Under the pieces are notes generated by a model that worked only from the letters and a program-made list of their open reading frames with translations, searched no databases and was not told the DNA's origin. Positions 55,366-63,489 of a stretch of DNA of 64,000 nt are shown in pieces. Each line of letters starts with the position of its first letter. Positions within the stretch are counted from its first letter, which is position 1. The position numbers and the translations under genes were made by a program. Origin of the DNA: DAONJL01 sp035405645 [NCBI: bacterium] (GTDB taxonomy: Bacteria; JAGOBX01; DAONJL01); contig DAONJL010000003.1 in NCBI GenBank assembly GCA_035405645.1, positions 67,266-131,265 on the forward strand, in the 5' to 3' direction.

Positions 55366-55572
55366 ATGAATCTTGCAAAAATTCTTTTTTTCTTATTTTT
55401 TATTTTGTTTATATTTTTAGTTTTTTTCTTTGATTATTTCAGAGATAATTTTCTTTTTTTTCTATTAGATTTGACAGGAATTTTTTTTATGATTATTTCG
55501 CCCGCTGTTTTTTATACAATAATTATTTTAATTTTAATTATTTTAATTCGTTTAATTTTTATAAGAAGATAG
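55366..55572 (+). CDS. Very hydrophobic small protein, unknown
   Basis: 68 residues in two membrane segments (about 4-24 and 30-64), rich in Phe, Ile and Leu, with an RR end. It begins 7 bases after the polymerase stop and has no clear ribosome site. It may be a real accessory protein; AT-rich sequence can also produce such a frame by chance. Confidence 0.4.
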   Translation: MNLAKILFFLFFILFIFLVFFFDYFRDNFLFFLLDLTGIFFMIISPAVFYTIIILILIILIRLIFIRR

Positions 55573-55617
55573 TGTTTTGAAAAGAGAAGAAAGAAATAAA
55601 GAAAAAAGGAGCGTATA

Positions 55618-56460
55618 ATGGATTTAATAAGTTTTGGTAGTAGTTCGAGTTATAATTGTTCTATTCTTAATATTGCAAATCAGACATTTATAATTGATAC
55701 TGGGAAAATTGAGCCAGAATTTATCCAATCTTATTTACTAAAATCCAATTTAAAAAATAATAAAACATTGTTAATAACACATGCTCATTATGACCATCTT
55801 TCTAAAAATACATTTTTAATTAGTAAAATATTAAACATACCAATTTATATTCATCCAATAACTTTTGAAGTCGCAATAAAAAAGTTTAATGGTGTTGCTT
55901 CAACTCATCCAGCAGAACTTATTTATTTATATAAAAATTCAGAATTAAATTTTGGAAAAGTAGAAGTAAAAATAATTAAAGTTCCACATCAAGGAATGGG
56001 CGATGATGAAGCAGGTTATAGTGTTTCATATTTTTTTGAAAATAAAGAAAATGAAAATGAAAAATTATTTTTTGGAACTGATATTGGTAAAATAAATGAT
56101 GAAATTCAAAAATATATTAATGAGGCAGAAATTTTATTTATTGAAACAAATTATGATAAATCATTAGTTGAAAAATCGCCGAGATATTATAAACATAAAA
56201 ATTGGTTATTTAGTGAAAAAGGGCATTTATCAAATGATGATACAGCATCAGCAATTAGAAATGGTTTAATTGCACGCAGTGGCAGACCATATAAGAAAAT
56301 AATATTAGCACATTTAAGTAGAACCTGTAATACACCAGAATTAGCAAAAAATGCAGTTATTAGAGAGGTTAAAGAATTCAATCAACCGAAAGAAAGTATA
56401 TTAACAGCACCTGCGAAAGATATTCTAATTTTAAAAAATTTTGATTTATTTTTGAATTAA
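55618..56460 (+). CDS. Metallo-beta-lactamase-fold hydrolase
   Basis: 280 residues. Opens DLISFGSSSSYNCSIL as YycJ/WalJ-like proteins do. The metal motif is TLLITHAHYDH (H55, H57, D59, H60); further ligands are likely in KVPHQGMG (His), FFGTDIGK (Asp) and ILAHLSRTCN (His). The SEKGHLSNDDTASAI segment also matches YycJ-type enzymes. Likely acts on nucleic acid or phosphodiester; substrate unproven. AAAAGGAG precedes the ATG. Confidence 0.85.
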   Translation: MDLISFGSSSSYNCSILNIANQTFIIDTGKIEPEFIQSYLLKSNLKNNKTLLITHAHYDHLSKNTFLISKILNIPIYIHPITFEVAIKKFNGVASTHPAELIYLYKNSELNFGKVEVKIIKVPHQGMGDDEAGYSVSYFFENKENENEKLFFGTDIGKINDEIQKYINEAEILFIETNYDKSLVEKSPRYYKHKNWLFSEKGHLSNDDTASAIRNGLIARSGRPYKKIILAHLSRTCNTPELAKNAVIREVKEFNQPKESILTAPAKDILILKNFDLFLN

Positions 56461-56612
56461 AATTTTTTTAATGAAACATAAAAATAGTGAATGAAAATTT
56501 TCAAATCCAATAAATTATTTTAATTTCTTTTTTGTGCATAATTAAATAATTACTTTTTGAAATATAGCTAAATATAATTATTTTCTAATCATATCAAAAA
56601 TAATTCAGGAAT

Positions 56613-56641
56613 TTGACTTCACATAATAATTATGCTATAAT
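56613..56641 (+). promoter_or_regulatory. Strong promoter placing the Crp/Fnr mRNA start at its AUG
   Basis: TTGACT (56613-56618), 17-base spacer, TGC-TATAAT (56636-56641, extended -10). The start codon lies 8 bases after the -10, where transcription should begin, so the message is probably leaderless. No ribosome site can be seen. Confidence 0.7.
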
Positions 56642-56649
56642 TAAAAAAA

Positions 56650-57333
56650 ATGAAAAAAGAATATTTCTCATTTTTTAATTCAATAAAATTGTTTAATGGT
56701 ATTGATGAAAATATTTTAAAAATATTTGCTAATATTGCAATAGAAGAAGAATATAAAGAAGGCAGATATATAATAAAAAAGAATGAAATTTCAGATTCAT
56801 TATTTATTATTTATGATGGTTATATAGAAATCGAACAATCAAATGAACAAGGTGAATCAAAAATATTAGCAATTTTAAAAAAGGGTGATTGTTTTGGCGA
56901 AATAGGTTTTTTAACAGGCAAGCCACGCAGTGCCTCAGCAAGAACATTGCAACCAACAAAATTACTAATAATAAAAAGAGCAGATTTTCAAAAGGAGATA
57001 TTACAAAATCCAGATTTAATATTAAATATAATAGAGATTTTATCCGAACGATTATTATCAGCAAATGAACAAATAAAAACATTAACATTTAAAACAATTG
57101 CTGGCAGATTGTCTTATGAATTATTAACATTATCTAAAAATAATGGAATAAAAACAGATGAAGGTATAAAAATAAATTTACCAATTACTCATCAATTTTT
57201 AGGTGAATTAATAGGCACAGCACGAGAAGTTGTTACAAGAATTATATCAAAATTTAAAAAAGAAGGTAGTATAAAAATTGATAATAAATATATAACAATT
57301 ATTGATGAAGAGAAATTAAAAAAGTGGAATTAA
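56650..57333 (+). CDS. Crp/Fnr-family transcription regulator
   Basis: 227 residues. The cyclic-nucleotide-binding fold occupies about 8-120 (LFIIYDGYIEIEQ, then ILAILKKGDCFGEIGFLTGKPRSASARTL, where GE and RxAS fit the phosphate-binding cassette). A dimer helix follows, then a winged HTH (about 155-220: ITHQFLGELIGTAREVVTRIISKFKKEGSI). No Fe-S cysteine cluster, so it is not FNR itself. The effector may be cAMP, c-di-GMP or another ligand. The gene overlaps the end of the convergent membrane-protein gene by 4 bases. Confidence 0.92.
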   Translation: MKKEYFSFFNSIKLFNGIDENILKIFANIAIEEEYKEGRYIIKKNEISDSLFIIYDGYIEIEQSNEQGESKILAILKKGDCFGEIGFLTGKPRSASARTLQPTKLLIIKRADFQKEILQNPDLILNIIEILSERLLSANEQIKTLTFKTIAGRLSYELLTLSKNNGIKTDEGIKINLPITHQFLGELIGTAREVVTRIISKFKKEGSIKIDNKYITIIDEEKLKKWN

Positions 57334-58451
57334 TTCTTATTTTTAATGATAAATAAATTTATTAACCATAATAAAAATAATCCAAATAATTTTAAAGATA
57401 AAATAAGAGATAATATTCCTTCTTTTAAAAAATTTTTTTCTATATTTATATCATAACTTATTAACAAATATGAAATAAAAAAAATCAAAATCAAGAAAAT
57501 ATTTTTTTCATAATTTTCATTAATAAATTTTAGTAAGATAAAAAATGGAAAAATCATTAATAATAAAATATAATCATTCAAATTGTTTTCAAAAAATAAT
57601 AAAGAAAGAATAAGAAAAGCAAACATAATAAAAATATTTTGATTTTGATTTTTTATGATAAAAAAAAGAGTAATAAAAAGAAAAAATAATTTTAATAAAT
57701 TCCCAAAAATAAATAAATAGACAAAATTTATTTGCCAATGAAAAATAAATATATTTGTTCTAATAAGTAAAGATAATAGTGATTGATTATCAGCAGATAC
57801 ATAGCTATATTTTGTTGAGAAAATTAGAAAGTTTTTTAAAAAGTTAAATATTGGATTTGAATTAAAAAAGAATAAAAAAAAAGTATTTAAGATAATTACT
57901 AAAAAAAGAAATAGAAAAGCAAATCTATAATTTTTTTTTCGAATGAATATAAAATAAATAAAAATAATTTGTGGGAAAAAAATAGAAGAAAGGCTAAATA
58001 AAAAAGCAGATATTAAATAATTTTTTTTAAAATAAAAAAAGAAAGCTGATATAAAGAAAAAAAGTATAAGTATTGAAGGTTTAGCATTTGAAATGTTTTT
58101 TATTACTGGTTTAAATAAAAGAAATAAGGAAGTTAAAAATAAAATATTTATTTTTTCTTTAATATTTAAAATTTTAAAAGAAAACAAAAGAAAGAGAAAA
58201 ATCAGTAATAGATTAAATAAATACCAAAAAATTTTTAATAAAAAGTTTACCTTATTTTTTTGAGTTTCAGGTAACTCAATAAAAAAATTTATTTGTTTAT
58301 TGATTTTTATCATTATCTTATTTAATTGATAAAAATAGTTTATATTGTCATTAGCCAGAAAATAAGGTATAATAGAGTTAAAAATAAAAAAAAATAGTGA
58401 ATAAAAAAATAAAAGAAAAATAATATTTTGTTTATAATTACTAAATTCCAT
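57330..58451 (-). CDS. Polytopic membrane protein, GT87-like mannosyltransferase relative
   Basis: 373 residues with about ten membrane segments, extremely Phe/Ile/Leu-rich. The loop SADNQSLLSLLIRTN (about 218-232) matches the conserved GNQSL...L.R region of GT87 (DUF2029) enzymes, which transfer mannose from polyprenyl-phosphate. The N-terminal acidic loop FLANDNINYFYQL fits a donor-binding GT-C loop, though less strictly. Composition makes the call tentative. Confidence 0.55.
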   Translation of the reverse strand: MEFSNYKQNIIFLLFFYSLFFFIFNSIIPYFLANDNINYFYQLNKIMIKINKQINFFIELPETQKNKVNFLLKIFWYLFNLLLIFLFLLFSFKILNIKEKINILFLTSLFLLFKPVIKNISNAKPSILILFFFISAFFFYFKKNYLISAFLFSLSSIFFPQIIFIYFIFIRKKNYRFAFLFLFLVIILNTFFLFFFNSNPIFNFLKNFLIFSTKYSYVSADNQSLLSLLIRTNIFIFHWQINFVYLFIFGNLLKLFFLFITLFFIIKNQNQNIFIMFAFLILSLLFFENNLNDYILLLMIFPFFILLKFINENYEKNIFLILIFFISYLLISYDINIEKNFLKEGILSLILSLKLFGLFLLWLINLFIIKNKN

Positions 58452-58456
58452 AAGAA

Positions 58457-58957
58457 TTAAAAATAAACCACACTTAAAAAAATATTACAAATAAAAAAAT
58501 GAATACTCATCTTTTTTAGTAAAATATTTTGTATTTTTACAAATAACGATTTTATATGTTCTTCCATAGTTAAATAAATAATTTGATTTTGAATTTGTTT
58601 TGAAAAAAAATCATTTGAAAAAGTATCATAAATAATAAATCTTCTTTTAGCAGTTTCATTAATATTAATACTTTGTGACGAATCAGGAAAAATTATTTTT
58701 TTATATTTACAAGATTTATGAATATGCCTTAAAAATATTTTTAATGGTTTAAATTCATTTATTATTTTATTTGAGATAGGCATATAAATTTTTTTTTCAT
58801 CTTTGTTTATTTCTTTATTAAATGTATCACCATCAATTATTAAATATGAAATATTATTTTCTTTAAGTTCGATTAATATTTGCTTGAGAGCATTATATCT
58901 TTCAGGTGATTCTCTTTCTGCTTTTAAATTAATATCAGCAGTAAATTCAATTTTCAT
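58457..58957 (-). pseudogene. Internally deleted Mre11/SbcD-like metallophosphoesterase remnant
   Basis: 166 residues. Residues 1-47 (MKIEFTADINL, ERYNALKQILIELKENNI, YLIIDGDTFN) look like the start of an SbcD/Mre11-type phosphoesterase, whose consensus is HTADxHL...GDLFD; the first metal-binding His is Asn here. Residues 70-111 (LKIFLRHIHKS, then KKIIFPDSSQSI and ETAKRRFIIYDT) match the end of that domain (alGHiHkp...yPGSpqsl...ETgkrrflly). The stretch between, with the GNHD motif and further ligands (about 100 residues), is gone. The tail 120-166 is not recognisable. Nuclease activity is very unlikely. It may be a pseudogene or a shortened protein with a new role. Confidence 0.65.
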
Positions 58958-59034
58958 TTTTTACCTTCATTGAAATTTTTTAAAATGTTATAAAAAATTC
59001 GATAAATAAGTCAAGAAAAATAAATCATAAACAA

Positions 59035-59062
59035 TTGACAAAAAAAATTTTTGTAATAAAAT
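59035..59062 (+). promoter_or_regulatory. Promoter of RNase P RNA
   Basis: TTGACA (59035-59040), 16-base spacer, TAAAAT (59057-59062). The expected start, about 59069-59071, agrees with the 5' end of the RNA found from its terminal helix. Confidence 0.7.
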
Positions 59063-59070
59063 ATTATATA

Positions 59071-59419
59071 AAATCAGGGAGCGGTCGCTTCAATATGTAG
59101 ATATTGAAGAGGAAAGTCCGAACATTATTTGTTTATGCTGGTTAATAGCCAGACAGAATTGTAAAAATTCTGATGGAAAGTGCCACAGAAAATAAACCGC
59201 CGAAGATTTAGCAAATGCTAAATCTGGCAAGGGTGAAAAGGTGCGGTAAGAGCGCACCGCCTGTTCGGTGACGAACAGGGCATGGCAAACCCCATAAAAT
59301 GCAAGACCAAGCAGGATTTATTAGAAATAATAAATCCGGGTAGGTCGCATAATTTTATCTGAAAGGATAAAATAAAGATAGATGACCGCATAACACAGAA
59401 TTCGGCTTATCCCTGATTT
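59071..59419 (+). ncRNA. rnpB: RNase P RNA (bacterial type A-like)
   Basis: Catalytic RNA for tRNA 5' maturation. The terminal helix P1 is AAATCAGGGA (59071-59080) with TCCCTGATTT (59410-59419). Conserved regions are visible: GAGGAAAGTCCGAAC after P2/P3, GCCACAG, GGGTGAAAAGGTGCGGTAAGAG, GCATGGCAAACCCC, and the 3' GATGACCGCATAACACAGAATTCGGCTTAT. Length about 349 bases, normal. GAATTCGGCTTA replaces the usual GAACCCGGCTTA. Confidence 0.95.
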
Positions 59420-59443
59420 TAATAAAAATAAAGGGGTGAAAAA

Positions 59444-59812
59444 ATGAGTGAAAAAATTAAACAGGATTTTATCGTGCGATTAGAAAGTGTTGAGCCATAT
59501 CATGGTGTTGTAATTGATACACTAACAAATGAAAGTTTTGAATTTCATAATGCAGGTCAACAAATAGATATAATCACCAAACGAAGTATTTTAAAGAAAG
59601 AAATTAATTACCAAAAAATAATAGATAAAATAGTTCAGGCATTGCCAAAACTTTCAAGAGGAGTTTTAACAGCAGAAAAAGAAATTGTTTTTTATGATTT
59701 ATCAAATAAAATTTATGATAGAATTCAGGTTGATAGTAATGGCAATGTATATTCTTCAGTAAGGAATAAAAATTATTCTTCTATAATTGATTATATTTCT
59801 GATGTTCAGTAA
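59444..59812 (+). CDS. Small conserved-looking protein, unknown
   Basis: 122 residues, not recognised. No membrane segment; a mixed alpha/beta pattern (VRLESVEPYHGVVIDTLTN, a basic central helix KKEINYQKIIDKIVQALPKL, then EIVFYDLSNKIYDRIQVDSNG). It begins 25 bases after rnpB with AAAGGGGTGA before the ATG, the same ribosome site as the phosphohexomutase gene downstream. Confidence 0.55.
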   Translation: MSEKIKQDFIVRLESVEPYHGVVIDTLTNESFEFHNAGQQIDIITKRSILKKEINYQKIIDKIVQALPKLSRGVLTAEKEIVFYDLSNKIYDRIQVDSNGNVYSSVRNKNYSSIIDYISDVQ

Positions 59813-59972
59813 AATTAAAAGAGTCATTAATAATCAATATTTATTTTTGAAATAGAGCCAATTATTTTTTTATAATTACAAAGTGAAAGATTTTCATATA
59901 TAAAAGATATTTATCATAATTAATACTTAAAAATATCTCAATATCAATGAATTAAATTTATCAAAAAAATAT

Positions 59973-60001
59973 TTGACAATTAATTGTGCGAAAATTATAA
60001 A
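59973..60001 (+). promoter_or_regulatory. Promoter of the phosphohexomutase gene
   Basis: TTGACA (59973-59978), 17-base spacer, TATAAA (59996-60001). The leader would be about 26 bases long. Confidence 0.7.
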
Positions 60002-60033
60002 TTAAATAAATAAAAAATAAAGGGGTGAAAAAA

Positions 60034-61728
60034 ATGGAAAATTTAAGTAAAGAAATAGAAGCAGAAAAAATATGGGAAGAATTATTAGAAGGAGTAAATG
60101 ATAAGCCAAAACATAAAAATCCAAAAAAGTCTGGAACAAAAAAATTAATAGAAGAAATAAAAGAAATAGCACGAACAAATACAGAACCGACAAAAGTAGA
60201 ATTTGGGACATCAGGATGGCGTGGAACAATAGGAATAAGTCATACAATTCAGAATTTTATAAGAGTTACAGAAGGTTTAGTAGAAATGGTAAAAACAGCT
60301 GATAAAAATTTATTAAAAGAAATTGGAGTGCGAAATTTTGCTGAATTTCAAAAACGAGGAATAATAGTTGGTCGTGATAATAGATTAATGGGAGAAGAAT
60401 TTGCGGAATCAGTAATTGGAACATTACAAAGACATAATATAAAAGTTTATTATGCAGGAATGGCGCCTACGCCAGAATATTCAGCAGCAGTAGTTCAATT
60501 AAATGCAGCAATGTCAATAAATATAACACCAAGTCATAATCCAGCAAATTATTCTGGTTATAAAGTTAATCCAGCAGATGGAGGACCCAGTGGAGAGAAT
60601 ATAACAAAAGCATTAGAAAAATGTGGCAATAAATTTATGAATGAAATTTTTGAAAAGCCTAAAGTTAATTGGAAAAAAGTGAAGAAAATAAATACAGCAA
60701 AATTGTATTTAAAACACATTAAAAAATATATACCACATATAATTGATATAAATAAAATAAAAAAGTATATCAACTCAGGAGAATTATCATTAGCAATTGA
60801 TTTTATGCACGGTGCGACGCGAGAACGAGGAGAAGCATTTTTAAATTTAAGTGGGAAAGAACCAAATGTAAAACTTATTAATACAGATGATAATATTTTA
60901 TTTCATGGAGTTAAACCAGAACCATCAGCAAAAAATATGATAGAAGTAGAGAAGTGGTTAAAGAAACAAAAAACAAAATTCAAATTAGGAGTACTAATAG
61001 ATCCAGATGGCGACCGTATAAGATTTACAAATGGAATAACACAAGTTGATATGAATAATTATGGAGCATTAGCATTTTATTATTTATGTGACTACAAAAA
61101 ATTAAAAGGTGGAGTTGCAAAAACAATTGCAACAAGTAATTTTGTTAATGCAATAGCGCGTGGTTTAAAACGAGAGTTGTTTGAAACAAAAGTTGGATTT
61201 AAATATTTTAGAGATTATTTAAAACCATCAACACCAGCCAATAAACGAGTTGTTTGTGCATTTGAAGAATCAGATGGTTTTTCAATAGGTGGAGCAAATA
61301 TATTAGAAAAAGATGCTTTCGCTGCATTATTACTTGCAATTGAAATTATTAGAACAACAAAAACAGATTTAGTAGAATATTTAAATAATTTGAAGAAAGA
61401 ATATGGAATTTATGAAGCGAAAAAAGATGCAGTTGAAATTTTAGGAGATTTAACAAAAGAACAAAAAGCAGAAATAATTGCTAAAATGGATAAAACATTT
61501 AAAGAAGGTGAAGTATTAAAAATAGATGAAAAATGTAGTAAAAAAATAATCAAGAAATTTTCAGGCGATGGAGTAAAATTAGAATTTGAAGATAGAAGTA
61601 ATTTATTAGTCCGACAGTCAGGCACAGAACCAATAATTAAAGTATATGCTGAATCACCAATTAGTAAAGAAGATTGTGAAATAATCTTAAAATTTGGTGT
61701 GGCAATTACAAAGAAATATTTTAGTTAA
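60034..61728 (+). CDS. Phosphoglucomutase/phosphomannomutase family protein
   Basis: 564 residues from ATG 60034; the GTG at 60025 is part of the AAAGGGGTGA ribosome site. All four alpha-D-phosphohexomutase loops are present: FGTSGWRGTIG (substrate entry), the active-site NITPSHNPANYSGYKVNPAD with phospho-Ser167 (Pro where most have Ala), metal loop IDPDGDRIRF, sugar loop FEESDGFSIGG, and phosphate loop VRQSGTEPIIKVYAE. The N terminus is about 45 residues longer than usual, Lys/Glu-rich. Interconverts hexose 1- and 6-phosphates for envelope polymers; glucose versus mannose is not resolved. Confidence 0.93.
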   Translation: MENLSKEIEAEKIWEELLEGVNDKPKHKNPKKSGTKKLIEEIKEIARTNTEPTKVEFGTSGWRGTIGISHTIQNFIRVTEGLVEMVKTADKNLLKEIGVRNFAEFQKRGIIVGRDNRLMGEEFAESVIGTLQRHNIKVYYAGMAPTPEYSAAVVQLNAAMSINITPSHNPANYSGYKVNPADGGPSGENITKALEKCGNKFMNEIFEKPKVNWKKVKKINTAKLYLKHIKKYIPHIIDINKIKKYINSGELSLAIDFMHGATRERGEAFLNLSGKEPNVKLINTDDNILFHGVKPEPSAKNMIEVEKWLKKQKTKFKLGVLIDPDGDRIRFTNGITQVDMNNYGALAFYYLCDYKKLKGGVAKTIATSNFVNAIARGLKRELFETKVGFKYFRDYLKPSTPANKRVVCAFEESDGFSIGGANILEKDAFAALLLAIEIIRTTKTDLVEYLNNLKKEYGIYEAKKDAVEILGDLTKEQKAEIIAKMDKTFKEGEVLKIDEKCSKKIIKKFSGDGVKLEFEDRSNLLVRQSGTEPIIKVYAESPISKEDCEIILKFGVAITKKYFS

Positions 61729-61801
61729 TTTTTTATTGACTAAAAAAAAAAATTAAGATAAAAAAATAAATAAAAAAAAATTTGAAAGGAGAAAAGATGA
61801 T

Positions 61802-62887
61802 ATGAGTAAAAAAAGACCATATAATTTAAATCCAGGTCCAGCAATATTACCATTAGAAGTAATGGAACAAGCACAGCGCGAATTATTAGATTTAAAAGGA
61901 ATAGGATTATCAGTATTAGAAATCAGCCATCGTTCAAAAGATTTTGAAGAAATAAATAATTCAGCTGAACAAGGGATAAGAAAAAATTTTGGTGTTCCTG
62001 ATAATTATTCAATACTATTTTTACAGGGTGGTGCAAGTCTACAATTTGGTATGATACCAATGAATTTTTTAAATGGTGGAGTAGCAGATTATGTTGATAC
62101 AGGTGCGTGGGCTGGCAAAGCAATAAAAGAAGCAAAATTATTTGGCACAGTAAATATAGCAGGTTCATCAAAAGATAAAAATTATAATTATATTCCGCAA
62201 TTAAATACATTAAAATTTTCATCAAATGCAAAATATGTTCATATCACATCAAATGAAACAATAGGTGGAATACAATGGCAACAATATCCTGATACTGGCA
62301 ATATACCATTAATAGCAGATATGTCATCAGATATAATGAGTAGAAAAATTGATATAAAAAAATTTGCATTAATTTATGCTGGTGCACAGAAGAATATTGG
62401 TCCATCAGGTGTTACAGTTGTAATTATTCGAAATGATTTATTAGATAAAGAAAATCCAAATATAACAACAATGTTAAAATATTCAACTCATGCAAAAGAG
62501 AAATCATTATATAACACACCACCAACATTTGGTATTTATTTAATTGATTTAGTAATGAAATGGATGGAAAGAATTGGCGGTTTAGAAGAGGTAGAAAAGA
62601 GAAATAATAAAAAAGCAGAAATATTATATAAATGTATTGATGAATCAGATTTTTATAATGGCACAGCAGAACGACATTCACGCTCAAAAATGAATATTAC
62701 TTTTAGATTACCAAGTGAAGAACTGGAAGAGAAATTTGTAAAAGAAGCAAAAGCTGCAGGTTTTATTGGTTTAAAAGGACATAGAAGTGTTGGTGGTTGT
62801 CGAGCATCATTATATAATGCATTTACAATTGAGGGTGTGGAAGAATTAGTTGATTTTATGATAAAATTTGAAAAAAATAATTCATAA
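61802..62887 (+). CDS. serC: Phosphoserine aminotransferase
   Basis: 361 residues. PLP enzyme making phosphoserine from phosphohydroxypyruvate and glutamate. Start PYNLNPGPAILPLEVMEQAQ, then GLSVLEISHRSKDFEEI; LFLQGGASLQFGMIPMNF; ADMSSDIMSRKIDI; AGAQKNIGPSGVTVVIIR with the PLP lysine K197; RSVGGCRASLYNA near the end binds substrate phosphate. AAAGGAG before the ATG. The strong terminator at 62911 closes the unit. SerA and SerB are not nearby. Confidence 0.97.
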   Translation: MSKKRPYNLNPGPAILPLEVMEQAQRELLDLKGIGLSVLEISHRSKDFEEINNSAEQGIRKNFGVPDNYSILFLQGGASLQFGMIPMNFLNGGVADYVDTGAWAGKAIKEAKLFGTVNIAGSSKDKNYNYIPQLNTLKFSSNAKYVHITSNETIGGIQWQQYPDTGNIPLIADMSSDIMSRKIDIKKFALIYAGAQKNIGPSGVTVVIIRNDLLDKENPNITTMLKYSTHAKEKSLYNTPPTFGIYLIDLVMKWMERIGGLEEVEKRNNKKAEILYKCIDESDFYNGTAERHSRSKMNITFRLPSEELEEKFVKEAKAAGFIGLKGHRSVGGCRASLYNAFTIEGVEELVDFMIKFEKNNS

Positions 62888-62910
62888 AATTTTTTAAAAT
62901 AATTTTTTAT

Positions 62911-62947
62911 AAGCAGAGTTTAATTTTTATTAAACTCTGCTTTTTTT
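62911..62947 (+). terminator. Rho-independent terminator after serC
   Basis: AAGCAGAGTTTAAT (62911-62924), loop TTTT, ATTAAACTCTGCTT (62929-62942), followed by more T. A perfect 14-bp stem. Confidence 0.93.
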
Positions 62948-62966
62948 ATTTTTTTTGGTGAGTAAA

Positions 62967-63440
62967 ATGGAATTTAGAAATTATGTAAAAAATGAAGATA
63001 AAGAAAATGTAAAAAACATTTTAGAATCAACTAAATTTTTTTATGAAGAAGAAATAGATGTAGCAGTTGAATTAGTTGATGAGGCATTAAAAAAAGGAAA
63101 AGCAAGTGGTTATAATTTTTTATTTTTAGAAGAAAATAATTTTGTAATTGGTTTTACATGTTTTGGTTCAATTCCCTGTACAAAACATAGTTTTGATTTA
63201 TATTGGATTTGCGTGCATAATAATTATAAAAATAAAGGTTATGGCAAATTATTATTAAAAAAAAGTGAAGAAGAAATAAGTAAAATGAAAGGTAAAAGAA
63301 TATATATAGAAACATCATCACGAGAATTATATTTACCAACACGAGAATTTTATTTAAGAAATGGTTATAAAGTTGATGCAATATTAAAAGATTTTTATTC
63401 TGATGGGGATAGTAAATTTATTTTTGTAAAAGTTTTATAA
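62967..63440 (+). CDS. GNAT-family N-acetyltransferase
   Basis: 157 residues from ATG 62967, preceded by GGTGAG (62957-62962). The frame is also open to a TTG at 62955. GNAT fold: FLFLEENNFVIGFTCFGSIPC (beta strands), then IDLYWICVHNNYKNKGYGKLLLKKSEEEI, where the pantetheine loop NKGYGK fits (Q/R)xxGx(G/A), and YLPTREFYLRNGYKVDAIL near the end. Acceptor unknown (small molecule or protein). Confidence 0.88.
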   Translation: MEFRNYVKNEDKENVKNILESTKFFYEEEIDVAVELVDEALKKGKASGYNFLFLEENNFVIGFTCFGSIPCTKHSFDLYWICVHNNYKNKGYGKLLLKKSEEEISKMKGKRIYIETSSRELYLPTREFYLRNGYKVDAILKDFYSDGDSKFIFVKVL

Positions 63441-63489
63441 TTTAGATTTTTTGTTTGACAAATCTTTTATTAGTTAAAATAATATAATT

